A stretch of DNA of 64,000 nucleotides from Chryseobacterium sp. VAUSW3 (GCF_002205795.1 NZ_NIUY01000001.1:1087778-1151777), one strand, 5' to 3'. Shown: positions 37,639-45,641, numbered from the stretch's first letter. A program made the numbers and translations. Notes: generated by a model not told the origin, from the letters alone.

Positions 37639-37933
37639 TAGATAGTTGCTTTAACTCATCCACTCCTTTCCCTTCTTCGAAATTAAATCGAAACATTGCC
37701 ATTTCATAATAAATCCGTGATTGCAGATGAAAGTCTCTTGCTTTCCTATCGAGGTGCTTGTTGAATTGATACCATACAAAATCTCGTAAGGCTCTAACGT
37801 TCCCGTCTCCTATATTAGAATCTGTAAAATCATTTTCAAGTTCAAGAGTGGGTACGCCTAAAAGCTGCAAAGTTCGAAATGTGGATTTCTTTATCCGGTT
37901 AAACTCCTTTTCTAACTTTTTTTTATCATCCAT
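37613..37933 (-). CDS. Small hypothetical protein
   Basis: 106 residues, charged and mostly helical by composition (KKLEKEFNRIKKSTFRTLQLLG; FVWYQFNKHLDRKARDFHLQSRIYYEMAMFRFN). No known motif and no signal. The length, composition and overlap with the Cys-rich gene suggest a two-gene unit. No toxin-antitoxin or phage family could be recognised. Confidence 0.5.
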   Translation of the reverse strand: MDDKKKLEKEFNRIKKSTFRTLQLLGVPTLELENDFTDSNIGDGNVRALRDFVWYQFNKHLDRKARDFHLQSRIYYEMAMFRFNFEEGKGVDELKQLSIDAKKNTL

Positions 37934-38016
37934 AATAGATTGTGTTTATAATTCCAAAAGTAAGAAGTTAAAAGGTTTTATTCAGAAAATACTTTTTTTA
38001 AAAAATTTTGTCAATT

Positions 38017-38223
38017 TTAGCTTTTGTATGGTCTATGTTGAATTGTTACAATATTTGATTTTTTGAGCAAATCGATTGCTAAGTCGATAATAGTGTCATT
38101 AACTACAAATAAGCTGTTTATTTCATCGTAACAAAGTAAGTGTCTGTTTTCATTATCCGAGATTTTATTTGTGAGATAATCCATAAGTTCTTGTGGATTA
38201 AATTCTTTTTTATTGTCGCTCAT
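38017..38223 (-). CDS. Very small hypothetical protein
   Basis: 68 residues if it starts at MSDNKKEFNPQELMDYL (38223). An in-frame start at 38274 adds 17 residues of weaker coding character. Acidic and helical, soluble, no motif recognised. The surrounding DNA is about 22-27% GC. It may be a third member of the small-gene cluster, or an old gene fragment. Confidence 0.4.
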   Translation of the reverse strand: MSDNKKEFNPQELMDYLTNKISDNENRHLLCYDEINSLFVVNDTIIDLAIDLLKKSNIVTIQHRPYKS

Positions 38224-38603
38224 TTTAAATTGTATTAGATTGTAATATTCTCTAATATAGTGAAATAAGATCAAAAACCGATTTTATGCAAAACAAAAGC
38301 TGGAAATTAATCCGCTCCGCTCCCGCAAGATTTCTTTCTGGTACTCTTATACAACGCTAACTAATAAAATGAGGAGTGAATTTATTTTTGTCATTTATAA
38401 TTTTTAGTGTTTTTCATTAAAGTAAAAGCAAAGTCAAAGGAATGTATAGGTAAGGTGAAAGCTCTAAATTATTTGTCATATACGTTATCGGCTATAAAAT
38501 CAAATTTAGGGCAATATGAATTTGAAAATTTCGCCACAAATCTAACTTACTGAACTTCTTAGTATAGTACTGTTATTCTGCATATAGGTGGCAATAGGTA
38601 CAA
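38224..38603. other. Gene-free AT-rich stretch next to ssrA
   Basis: No open frame with coding character. The stretch has a short GC-richer patch (about 38311-38330, TCCGCTCCGCTCCCGC) and otherwise very low GC. It lies directly beyond the 3' end of the tmRNA gene, a frequent integration site. No duplicated ssrA end was seen, so nothing more can be claimed. Confidence 0.5.
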
Positions 38604-38641
38604 ATAAAAAAAATAACCACCTGAAAAACAGGAGGTTATTT
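38604..38641 (-). terminator. Terminator of ssrA
   Basis: AAATAACC-A-CCTG pairs with CAGG-A-GGTTATTT over a short A-rich loop. On the minus strand a long T-run follows. It sits 11 bases beyond the tmRNA 3' end. Confidence 0.85.
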
Positions 38642-38651
38642 AAAAATGGTG

Positions 38652-39048
38652 TGGAGTTGGAGGGATTCGAACCCTCGTCCAAACAAGCAACACGCAAGCT
38701 TTCTACATGCTTATTCTGCGTTTGGTTTTCGATCGTAAACAGAGCACAGACACCCAATTTACGACTTATCTTCTTTAGTTTTCGTGCTTTGGCCGAAGTT
38801 TCCAAAACCTTATTTCCGCATTGCTATACCCCGGAATCAGACGTCGCGAAACAGAACTTCTGCGGGATATCTTGCTTCCTTACTGTGCTTCGGGAAAACG
38901 CTGAATCCTACTATAATTCAGATTAAGCTGCAAGAGCAAACTCTTGGTCGCCAGTTAAAATTGTGTAGCAAGGGATTAAAGAGATCGCGCTACGGTTCTC
39001 TGCATGCTTACTTACCCATTGATCTTGCTGTCGAAACCAGTCAACCCC
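38652..39048 (-). ncRNA. ssrA: Transfer-messenger RNA (tmRNA)
   Basis: Rescues stalled ribosomes and tags the truncated protein for proteolysis. On the minus strand it begins GGGGTTGACTGGTTTCGACAG and ends GGTTCGAATCCCTCCAACTCC plus discriminator A. The acceptor GGGGTTG pairs with CAACTCC and includes the G3-U70 pair read by alanyl-tRNA synthetase. CCA is not encoded directly after the discriminator (the sequence continues CACCA), so it must be added. The tag frame (38923-38952, minus) reads GDQEFALAA then TAA, with the Ala-Ala end recognised by proteases. Length about 397 bases; one-piece form. Open frames in this region are shadows. Confidence 0.95.
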
Positions 39049-39065
39049 AATTTTTTGTAAGTCTG

Positions 39066-39098
39066 CAAATATAAGCAAAAATTATTCCCAACAGCAAA
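39066..39098 (-). promoter_or_regulatory. ssrA promoter
   Basis: On the minus strand TTTG (39098-39095), 21 bases, then TATATTTG (39073-39066), a perfect -7 element about 18 bases before the mature tmRNA 5' end. Confidence 0.75.
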
Positions 39099-39105
39099 GT
39101 GTTTT

Positions 39106-39263
39106 GGGCGTGTCCCTCAGTCGGTCATTCTGGCACAAACTGCCTTTGGCAGTCTGCGCCGCCATTTCCTTCTTCAGGCCGGGCTATCCGCTATATCTTT
39201 TTTGGGGGCGGCGGCGGAGCCGCCGCCCCCAAAAAAGGATGCCGCTCCTATCCCTCACGCGGG
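39106..39263. repeat. Palindrome-rich extragenic element with a 19-bp GC-rich hairpin
   Basis: The core is a perfect hairpin: arms of 19 bases (39197-39215 and 39219-39237) and a GGA loop, with T6-G5 on one side and C5-A6 on the other. A second stem (ACTGCC-TTT-GGCAGT, about 39139-39153) precedes it. Edges GGGCGTG (39106) and CACGC (39256) are partly complementary. GC content is far above the surroundings. From memory, similar CTATCCGCTATATC...GGATGCCGCTCCTATCCC elements are scattered in Chryseobacterium genomes; that needs a search. No gene seen; nothing is recognisable from 39264 to 39401. Confidence 0.7.
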
Positions 39264-39401
39264 AATACCGTTACCAATGTCCCAAAAAAATTAACGAAAT
39301 CATCCTTAAATTTTTCAAAAAGAATCTTAAAAGAGTTAACGCAGGTTAAATTTTAAATAGGGTTTGAAATTAGTTCTACTTTTAGTACAAATTTTTAAAG
39401 C

Positions 39402-40226
39402 GTGAAAACAAAATTACTCGTTCTCTGTTTCGTTCTAATCTCCATCTCAGCATTCGCTCAGGATTATATTTTCGGGAAAGTGCGCTCCGAATTTGGCGCG
39501 GAAATGTCCAACGCAATCATCATCAATACCCGTACTGAGGAAAAAGTAAGTTCCGACAAAGACGGGAATTATATGATTGCCGCCAGAATCTCGGATGAGC
39601 TTCGTTTTGTGAAAAGCGGTTACGACAGGATTTCTGTGAAAATATCAAACGAACATTATTCCGCACCGGTCAATGTTTCACTTCCCAAATCGGCGTATTT
39701 GATCGAGGAAATTGAACTTGCGTTCACGCCCACCGGCAACCTTAAGAAAGATTCCAAATTATTAGATGCTCCTAAAAGACTGGTCGCATTACAGAGTTCT
39801 CTGGATGCATACATGAAATCTCCGATGCAGGAAGCGGTTCCTCAAGCTACTACGATTCCATCCGCATTTAAACCCAAAGATCTGGGGGAAGGAACAATAA
39901 GTTTATTATCAGTTGGTAGCGGAGGTTCCTCAGGTTTGCTTTCAGTAGTTGCAGGTTTAATTAAGCCTTCAAAAAGAGATCAACAGACAGCAGCCAATTA
40001 TTCCGAAACCCAAGCCTTTTATCGACGGGTAAAGGCAGAGATCGATTTAAGTTTTTATTGGTCGAGAGGCTGGACCGAAGAGGATCTCGACCGGTTTTTA
40101 ATTTATGCCGATAACAGTTATTCGCTGGCCAAAAAATACCGTAAAAGTTTTGATATTGCTGCTATACGTTCTGATATGAAAATGGCTTATATCGAATACA
40201 TCAAAACCCATAAAGTGGGAACCTGA
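39402..40226 (+). CDS. Exported protein with CarboxypepD_reg-like domain
   Basis: 274 residues starting with GTG at 39402, chosen because it gives a clean signal peptide (MKTKLLVLCFVLISISAFAQ). Residues about 21-108 resemble the carboxypeptidase regulatory-like beta-sandwich (IFGKVRSEFGAEMSNAIIINTRTEEKVSSDKDGNYMI; then FVKSGYDRISVKIS). The C-terminal part (about 115-274), with a Gly/Ser stretch and a helical end, is not recognised. Function unknown; Bacteroidetes have many such exported proteins. Possibly associated with the outer membrane. Confidence 0.7.
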   Translation: MKTKLLVLCFVLISISAFAQDYIFGKVRSEFGAEMSNAIIINTRTEEKVSSDKDGNYMIAARISDELRFVKSGYDRISVKISNEHYSAPVNVSLPKSAYLIEEIELAFTPTGNLKKDSKLLDAPKRLVALQSSLDAYMKSPMQEAVPQATTIPSAFKPKDLGEGTISLLSVGSGGSSGLLSVVAGLIKPSKRDQQTAANYSETQAFYRRVKAEIDLSFYWSRGWTEEDLDRFLIYADNSYSLAKKYRKSFDIAAIRSDMKMAYIEYIKTHKVGT

Positions 40227-40301
40227 TTTTACGTAAAATGTTATAATTTGTAAGGCTTTGTTTTATTTTTTCTTATCTTTAGGAATCAAATGTTACCCCA
40301 A

Positions 40302-41033
40302 ATGAACAGAAATATTATTGCCATCGCCATTGCCGCCGCCGGCTTTATCATTGGTCTTGCATTTTTAGGCAGCGCCATTAAGAATAGAAATAAGTCGGAA
40401 AACACCATTTCAGTTACCGGATTGGGAACCAAGAAATTCACATCGGATCTTATTGCCTGGAGCGGAAATTTTTCGCGCAACAGTTTCGAACTTAAGTCGG
40501 CCTATGACGAACTGGCCAATGACAAAAAAGTAATTGAAAATTACCTGGCTTCCAAAGGAATTCCGAAAAACGAAATGGTTTTCTCAGCGGTGGATATTCA
40601 GAAACAGTTTAATTATTCTACCGATAATATGGGCAGAAGTCAGCAGACGTTTGCGGGATATCAGCTTTCTCAGCGGGTTTCCATCGACAGTAAGGATGTG
40701 GCTAAGATTGAAAATCTTTCCCGTAATATTACAGAAATAATCAATCTTGGGATAGAATTTACTTCTTCACCGCCCAATTATTTTTACACGAAACTGGCGG
40801 ATGTAAAACAGCAAATGATCGCAGACGCGACTAAAGACGCAAAACAGCGCGCTGAAAGAATTGCCGAAAATGCAGGTGCAAAACTCGGTAACCTTAAAAA
40901 AGCGACGATGGGTGTCACTCAGATTACTGAACCCAATTCTACTGAGGAGTTTTCTTACGGCGGAACTTTCAATACTTCTTCAAAGGAAAAAGAAGCCAGC
41001 ATTACGATTAAATTGGAATACGAAGTTGATTAG
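40302..41033 (+). CDS. SIMPL-domain protein
   Basis: 243 residues from 40302 (MNRNIIAIAIAAAGFIIGLA), preferred over the ATG at 40290 because it begins directly with an N-terminal membrane anchor. The rest matches the SIMPL (DUF541) periplasmic fold: ISVTGLGTKKFTSDLIAWSG, LSQRVSIDSKDVAKIENLSRNITEIINLGIEF, ATKDAKQRAERIAENAGAKLGNLKKA and a C-terminal beta strand SITIKLEYEVD. SIMPL proteins have roles in oxidative-stress and signalling contexts that are poorly defined. It converges with the GNAT gene on the other strand. Confidence 0.82.
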   Translation: MNRNIIAIAIAAAGFIIGLAFLGSAIKNRNKSENTISVTGLGTKKFTSDLIAWSGNFSRNSFELKSAYDELANDKKVIENYLASKGIPKNEMVFSAVDIQKQFNYSTDNMGRSQQTFAGYQLSQRVSIDSKDVAKIENLSRNITEIINLGIEFTSSPPNYFYTKLADVKQQMIADATKDAKQRAERIAENAGAKLGNLKKATMGVTQITEPNSTEEFSYGGTFNTSSKEKEASITIKLEYEVD

Positions 41034-41127
41034 GCCGCGGTTGCCCACTGGCTTTTGGCTTCACCTAATCATCTTATGCTAACACCTGGTTTTTTAGTTT
41101 TGCAGGCTCATATTGTGAGTCCTCCGC

Positions 41128-41640
41128 TTAACAGTACACTACATCATAAATTTCCTCTTTAATCCAGTCGGTTTTTTCGGGTTTCCAGTTGGCTAAAAGC
41201 CACAGATTAAGTGAGTTTTTTTCCGGGTCGTAACATGGCTGTACATAATTTTCATCAATCACCATGAAACCGTTTTTCTCGTAAAACGAAATTCTTCTTG
41301 CTGCATTTTCGTCCTGATCTTCTGGTTCGGCTTCCAAAACGATGTGCGAATAATTTTTGTAGAGGTGACTGATGATTTCGGAACCGTATTTTAGACTTCT
41401 AAATTCAGAAAATATTTCAAAATGTTCAATAAAAACGAAGTTGGTTAATTCCCAGGAAATGAGGTAACCGATATTTTTTAAATCTTTTAGAACTGAAAAG
41501 ACTTTAACCCTCGGGTTCGAAAAGAGATGACGGAACTGCTGTTCGCTGCGCCGCTCGTCTTCCGGAAAAGTTTCGCAATATGACTTGTAAATTTCTTCGA
41601 CCCGATAATCGTCGAAAGAGTTAATCTGTAAATATTCCAT
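41128..41640 (-). CDS. GNAT-family N-acetyltransferase
   Basis: 170 residues. The acetyl-CoA-binding segment is FSEFRSLKYGSEIISHLYKNY (about 76-96), a loose match to the Q/RxxGxG/A loop. EAEPEDQDENAARRISFYEKNGF (about 104-126) matches the later GNAT motif with the A-x-R-R-x-x-F-Y pattern. It begins YKSYCETFPEDERRSEQQF, seen in small flavobacterial GNATs. Acceptor substrate unknown. Standalone gene. Confidence 0.82.
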   Translation of the reverse strand: MEYLQINSFDDYRVEEIYKSYCETFPEDERRSEQQFRHLFSNPRVKVFSVLKDLKNIGYLISWELTNFVFIEHFEIFSEFRSLKYGSEIISHLYKNYSHIVLEAEPEDQDENAARRISFYEKNGFMVIDENYVQPCYDPEKNSLNLWLLANWKPEKTDWIKEEIYDVVYC

Positions 41641-41722
41641 AAAAAATAAAGGCTGTATGCTTTATGCTCAATACAAGTTTCAAGCCGTTGAAAAATTCAA
41701 ATGATTCTTTTTGGAGATAAAA

Positions 41723-41944
41723 TCAAAGATCAAAAACGCTTGGCCGTCGGGTGATGAACATATCTTTAATCCAAAGGGTAAAAGCGAGGCCAAGGTAAAT
41801 TAGAAAGAAAATACCCGCGGTGGCGAAAGTAGAATAAATGAAGAACACGCGCAGTTTTGAGACAGGAATCCCCAGTTTAGCACCCATTCTTGTAAGAACA
41901 CCAAACCACTGCCTTTCCATGGTATGTCTGAAGTTATCGAACAT
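41723..41944 (-). CDS. PspC-domain small membrane protein
   Basis: 73 residues: an N-terminal amphipathic region (GVLTRMGAKLGIPVSKLRVFFIYSTFATAG), one hydrophobic span (about 36-58) and a short basic tail. The arrangement fits the PspC family, which in enterics participates in the phage-shock envelope stress response. In this phylum many PspC-like proteins stand alone, with no pspA nearby, as here. Ends 82 bases below the GNAT gene start. Confidence 0.75.
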   Translation of the reverse strand: MFDNFRHTMERQWFGVLTRMGAKLGIPVSKLRVFFIYSTFATAGIFFLIYLGLAFTLWIKDMFITRRPSVFDL

Positions 41945-42036
41945 GTTTAAATTTGGTTATAAAGATACAATTTTTCGGGTTTAGATTCATCATCTGAATT
42001 TGCAGCTTAAGTTTTATGTACATTTTAAAAAAATGT

Positions 42037-42077
42037 TTTGTCAGTTCAATAAAAATAATAACTTTGCATTTCAAAGT
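42037..42077 (+). promoter_or_regulatory. Promoter and palindrome of the membrane protein-HTH genes
   Basis: TTTG (42037-42040), 18 bases, TAACTTTG (42059-42066). The palindrome ACTTTG-N5-CAAAGT (42061-42077) overlaps the -7 box and the expected transcription start. A matching palindrome lies at 43060-43076. It rules out the in-frame start at 42016. Confidence 0.72.
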
Positions 42078-42084
42078 TCTTTTT

Positions 42085-42702
42085 ATGGAGTCAAAAAATT
42101 ATCAGGAAGACCTTTCACATATCCGCAGCATGATGGAGCGCAGTTCACGTTTTATTTCCCTCAGTGGACTTTCCGGAGTTTTTGCCGGGCTTGTTGCTTT
42201 GCTGGGAGCAGGTTATGTATACTATATTCTGAAGCGTGAAAACATTGATTATTTTGCAGGTAAAACAAACGTCTACACTAAAGACCTTTTGCTGGAACTT
42301 GTGTTTGTAGGTTTGGTGATACTGTTTCTAGCTGTTTTATCAGGTTATATCTTTACCGCTAAAAAAAGCAAAGAGAAAAATCTGAAGATCTGGGATCAGA
42401 CCACTAAAAGGCTCCTCTTTAATTTTGCCGTTCCTCTTGTCACAGGCGGATTGTTTTGTCTTGGATTGCTGTATCACGGAATGTTTGTCTTTATTGCACC
42501 TGCGACCTTAATTTTTTACGGATTGGCTTTGGTGAATGCATCTAAATATACGTTTACAGACCTTCAGAATTTAGGATATTGCCAGATCGTTCTCGGGCTT
42601 CTTTCTTTCTTTTTTCTTGGTTGGGGATTGGTATTTTGGGCGATTGGATTTGGTGTGCTGCACATTGTGTACGGCCTGGTAATGCACAGAAAATATAAGT
42701 AA
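42085..42702 (+). CDS. Hypothetical inner-membrane protein linked to an HTH regulator
   Basis: 205 residues from the ATG at 42085 (MESKNYQEDLSHIRSMMERSSRFISLSGLSG). About six membrane segments: the first two enclose a soluble loop (LKRENIDYFAGKTNVYTKDL), and the last four are close together. The start EDLxxIRxMMERSSRFISLSGLSG is a recurrent N-terminus among small flavobacterial membrane proteins next to MarR/HTH_34-type regulators. Function unknown. 44 bases before the HTH gene, so probably one transcript. Confidence 0.75.
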   Translation: MESKNYQEDLSHIRSMMERSSRFISLSGLSGVFAGLVALLGAGYVYYILKRENIDYFAGKTNVYTKDLLLELVFVGLVILFLAVLSGYIFTAKKSKEKNLKIWDQTTKRLLFNFAVPLVTGGLFCLGLLYHGMFVFIAPATLIFYGLALVNASKYTFTDLQNLGYCQIVLGLLSFFFLGWGLVFWAIGFGVLHIVYGLVMHRKYK

Positions 42703-42746
42703 GAGAGAACAGGGAACTTTAAAAACAGAATCTGTAATATTCTATC

Positions 42747-43037
42747 ATGGTCAACATCAGTAAACTCAACAAAGAATTCGAAAGCCGGGTCAGGCTGGGC
42801 ATTATGTCTGTTCTGATGGTGAATGAGTGGGTTGATTTTACTGAAATGAAAAATTTACTTGAAATTACCGATGGTAACCTGGCGAGCCACAGCACCGCTC
42901 TGGAAAAATCAAAATATATCGAAGTGAAGAAGGAATTTGTCGGTAAAAAACCGAAAACTTCTTACCGTGTGACAACTGCTGGTAAAGATGCATTTAAAGA
43001 ACATCTTGCTGCCCTCGAAAAATTATTGGGACGCTAG
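42747..43037 (+). CDS. Winged-helix transcriptional regulator (HTH_34-like)
   Basis: 96 residues. LNKEFESRVRLGIMSVLMVNEWVDFTEMKNLLEITDGNLASHSTALEKSKYIEVKKEFVGKKPKTSYRVTTAGKDAFKEHL fits a short ArsR/MarR-like winged helix: recognition helix near LEITDGNLASHSTAL and a basic wing KKPKTSYR (here both quoted only as landmarks). Lies between two identical palindromes (42061 and 43060), so autoregulation and control of the flanking membrane genes are likely. Confidence 0.85.
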   Translation: MVNISKLNKEFESRVRLGIMSVLMVNEWVDFTEMKNLLEITDGNLASHSTALEKSKYIEVKKEFVGKKPKTSYRVTTAGKDAFKEHLAALEKLLGR

Positions 43038-43059
43038 CCATAATTTTTTTTGATTAATT

Positions 43060-43076
43060 ACTTTGTAAAACAAAGT
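43060..43076 (+). promoter_or_regulatory. Second copy of the ACTTTG-N5-CAAAGT palindrome
   Basis: ACTTTG (43060-43065), 5 bases, CAAAGT (43071-43076), with an additional GCTTTG just after (43077-). TTACTTTG is a one-mismatch -7 element, so the palindrome again covers a probable promoter, here of the DUF4153-like gene at 43109. Confidence 0.65.
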
Positions 43077-43108
43077 GCTTTGAAATAAATAATTTTAAAA
43101 ATATCGTC

Positions 43109-44479
43109 ATGAAAACACATCAATTAATCCTCCTTACCACCGTTCTTTTTATAACACTTTTTTACGGTGAAGATATGGGTCTCAATTTTGGCCTTTTCGG
43201 CGTTGCCTACGCCTTGCTTACCCTCTTTCACACTCCAGAGGAAAACCGGACGCGTAGTTTTCTCATGCTTTTTGTTGCCAGCATTCTCTCGAGCGCAGCT
43301 TTTGCATGGTATGGCGATTTCGCTTCATTCCTGGCGGTATTCACTTCTCTTTTTTTACTGGCTTTTAAATCGAAAAACCGTGAGCTGAAATCATTGCTGG
43401 TTATTCCGGTGTTTGCGGTAAATTTTGTGACTTTTATTTATCGTTTTTTTAAGTTTGAAGACTGGCTTCCGAAGAGAAATACTTCTGAAACGGTGAAGAA
43501 ACTGATCGCTATGTTTCTGATTCCTGCTTTTTTCGTAGTTGTATTTTTTGGAGTTTACGCTTTAGGAAGCGAACATTTTTCAGGTTTTTTTACCGGCTGG
43601 GAGTTCAGTTTCGATCTCTGGCAGTTTATTGTTCTCGGAACACTTGGATTTTTTATTGCGTTTAATTTCTGGAATTTTAAAATTGAAAAATTCATCTTCA
43701 ATTTAAACCATCATCTCAAAAATGATTTTCTTAATGAAGATAAAAAAGAACAAGAATCAAGTTCATTTCTGGATATAGATTCGGAAAGGATGAGTGGCGT
43801 AATTTCATTTATCGCACTTAATATTTTACTTTTGGTTTTTATTTTCACCTTTAATTACGAACAGTTTGTAGAGATTTCCAAATCGCCCAGCCAACTCTCC
43901 GGAGAAACTCACGACCGCGTCAATGCTGTTATTTTATCGATTGTAATGGCTGTTTTGGTGATTATGTTTTATTTTAAAGGTAAATTTAATTTCGATAATA
44001 AAGCTGGAAACTTAAAGGTCTTAGCTAAAATCTGGATATTTCTCAATGCTGTACTGGTCATTTCCGCTTTTGCTAAAAATTCTGAATACATCATCAGTCT
44101 AGGAATTACATATAAAAGACTTGGCGTTTATGCCTTTCTGGCGCTTGCATTTATCGGGCTTATTCTTACTTTCATCAAAATAAAAAATCAGAAAACCAAC
44201 GCATTTCTTTTTAATCACATGTCATGGTATTTTTATGGAACAGTTTTGGCCGCGTCTTTTATCAACTGGGGTAATTTGGCCACCGTTTACAACATCCGAA
44301 ATGAAAAAGGTAATTTTGATTTTCACAAAAGCCTGAATTACAATGATGAAATTCTCCTTAAAGTCTATCCAAATGAATTTGAAAAAACGACAAAACCAAC
44401 AGAAATTGCTAAAGAACAGAATAAAACTTTCCTTTCCAAAATTATTTATTATCAAACACTAAAACCTCAGAACCCATGA
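43109..44479 (+). CDS. Large polytopic membrane protein (DUF4153/DUF4173-like)
   Basis: 456 residues with about eleven to twelve membrane segments. The C-terminal half resembles the DUF4153/DUF4173 families, with the pattern ETHDRVNAVILSIVMAVLVIMFYF, KIWIFLNAVLVISAFAKNSEYIISLGITYKRLGVYAF and HMSWYFYG (landmarks around residues 270-375). The N-terminal half is a simple series of helices. It has no catalytic motif. Preceded by a copy of the operator and followed, with a 4-base overlap, by a lipoprotein gene. Confidence 0.72.
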   Translation: MKTHQLILLTTVLFITLFYGEDMGLNFGLFGVAYALLTLFHTPEENRTRSFLMLFVASILSSAAFAWYGDFASFLAVFTSLFLLAFKSKNRELKSLLVIPVFAVNFVTFIYRFFKFEDWLPKRNTSETVKKLIAMFLIPAFFVVVFFGVYALGSEHFSGFFTGWEFSFDLWQFIVLGTLGFFIAFNFWNFKIEKFIFNLNHHLKNDFLNEDKKEQESSSFLDIDSERMSGVISFIALNILLLVFIFTFNYEQFVEISKSPSQLSGETHDRVNAVILSIVMAVLVIMFYFKGKFNFDNKAGNLKVLAKIWIFLNAVLVISAFAKNSEYIISLGITYKRLGVYAFLALAFIGLILTFIKIKNQKTNAFLFNHMSWYFYGTVLAASFINWGNLATVYNIRNEKGNFDFHKSLNYNDEILLKVYPNEFEKTTKPTEIAKEQNKTFLSKIIYYQTLKPQNP

Positions 44480-44976
44480 AAAAAATAATCCTGCTCGCGC
44501 CTATATTACTTTGGTCGTGTAATAAATCTGATTCTGTAGAAGAATCTGCATCCAGTGTAGACACTCGTCAACAACGACCTGTGGAAAGAGATTCAGCGAC
44601 GGAAGTTATAAAGGAGGTTCCAATGGGACGGCAGGGAATGATGAGGGAAGTTGAGGGCAATAAAATTATTAGAACTGTAGATGCACAACAGATTCCTTTC
44701 AATATTGGCGAAGAATTTACGGAAGATGATCAGCAGTTTATCGTGAAAATTAAAAATTTCAGACAGAAAACTATTTCCGGAGAAGTAACGCCTGAAAATG
44801 CAGAAATGAATATTCGTTTCAATCAGATCAAACTACCGGATGGGACTTTCGACGGACCGTTTGGAAGACAGATTTCTTACACAGCAAAAAATGATGGAGA
44901 ACTGTGGCTGATTGTCGGTAAAAGCAATATGGCGTCAGGTGAAACTAAGGGAAAATTTTCTGTAAGCATTAAGTAA
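44476..44976 (+). CDS. Hypothetical lipoprotein
   Basis: 166 residues. Start MKKIILLAPILLWSCNKSD has a lipobox LWSC (Cys15). The next 50 residues are disordered and acidic, followed by a compact beta-rich domain (about 75-166; IPFNIGEEFTEDDQQFIVKIKNF, DGELWLIVGKSNMASGETKG). No family recognised. Its start overlaps the stop of the DUF4153-like gene, which implies joint translation. Confidence 0.65.
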   Translation: MKKIILLAPILLWSCNKSDSVEESASSVDTRQQRPVERDSATEVIKEVPMGRQGMMREVEGNKIIRTVDAQQIPFNIGEEFTEDDQQFIVKIKNFRQKTISGEVTPENAEMNIRFNQIKLPDGTFDGPFGRQISYTAKNDGELWLIVGKSNMASGETKGKFSVSIK

Positions 44977-45065
44977 ATTTTAGAAAGTTGTCATAGTTAA
45001 TCTTCTGTTAATTAATGAAGTTGGTATAGTTTCTGAATGAAAGATTTAAATCAAAATTTACTATT

Positions 45066-45575
45066 ATGAAAAATTTATTTTTATCAGCGGTTGTTGCTAC
45101 AGCTACATTAGCGAGCTGTTCTACCGTTTCATCTATTTTACAGAACACATTTCCATACAATGCGACGGTTTTGGTAACTTCGGGCTCACCGGCAAATACC
45201 ACTTTGTCTAATGTTTCGCCGGCGCAGAGCATCAATCAGCTTACCGGCGCGGGCGCTAATGTGAGAGATATAAGGGTTTCCAATGCTACAATGTCGGTTC
45301 CGAACAATACGAGTATGGGAATCTTCAAATCGGTAAAAGTTTATCTTTCGAATAACGGAAGTAATGAGGTTCTTGTCGCCTCCAGAGATGCCATCGGAGA
45401 TAATGTCGGAAGTTCGCTGTCACTGGATGTAAATACGTCGCAGACTTTAGATAATATGATGAAATCGGGTGCGGTACAGGCAAGAATTGTATATGTTTTG
45501 AAACAGTCTCCAACTTCAGATATTTCGCTGAAAACTTCCATAGGATTCAGCAGTGTTCCCGTAACAAATCCTTAA
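45066..45575 (+). CDS. Hypothetical lipoprotein
   Basis: 169 residues. Signal with lipobox LASC (Cys18), then TVSSILQNTFPYNATVLV. The rest is Ser/Thr/Asn rich and likely beta-structured; residues about 95-165 contain evenly spaced hydrophobic pairs. Not recognised. Stands between two intergenic regions and ends at the shared terminator with dsbD. Confidence 0.65.
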   Translation: MKNLFLSAVVATATLASCSTVSSILQNTFPYNATVLVTSGSPANTTLSNVSPAQSINQLTGAGANVRDIRVSNATMSVPNNTSMGIFKSVKVYLSNNGSNEVLVASRDAIGDNVGSSLSLDVNTSQTLDNMMKSGAVQARIVYVLKQSPTSDISLKTSIGFSSVPVTNP

Positions 45576-45599
45576 TTCAGCATTTTAGATATAATAAAA

Positions 45600-45627
45600 A
45601 TGTCCGCTTTTTAGCGGACATTTTTTG
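45600..45627. terminator. Bidirectional terminator between a lipoprotein gene and dsbD
   Basis: ATGTCCGCT (45600-45608) pairs with AGCGGACAT (45613-45621), with A-run before and T-run after, so it serves both converging genes. Confidence 0.9.
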
Positions 45628-45641
45628 TTGTACTTGGTTGA

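Noticed and set aside
38340..38500. Integron-like attC or phage attachment remnants (ACAACGCTAAC and ACGTTATCGGC motifs)
   Set aside because: Only short resemblances, no paired core sites, no integrase and no duplicated ssrA end were found.
38542..39356. Several open reading frames on both strands (for example 38588-38926 and 39099-39356)
   Set aside because: They overlap the tmRNA gene and the palindromic repeat element. Their translations reflect structured RNA or repeat sequence, and no promoter or start signal fits.
42016..42084. Upstream extension of the small membrane protein (start at 42016)
   Set aside because: The region contains the promoter, so it cannot be translated from that promoter; the ATG at 42085 fits.
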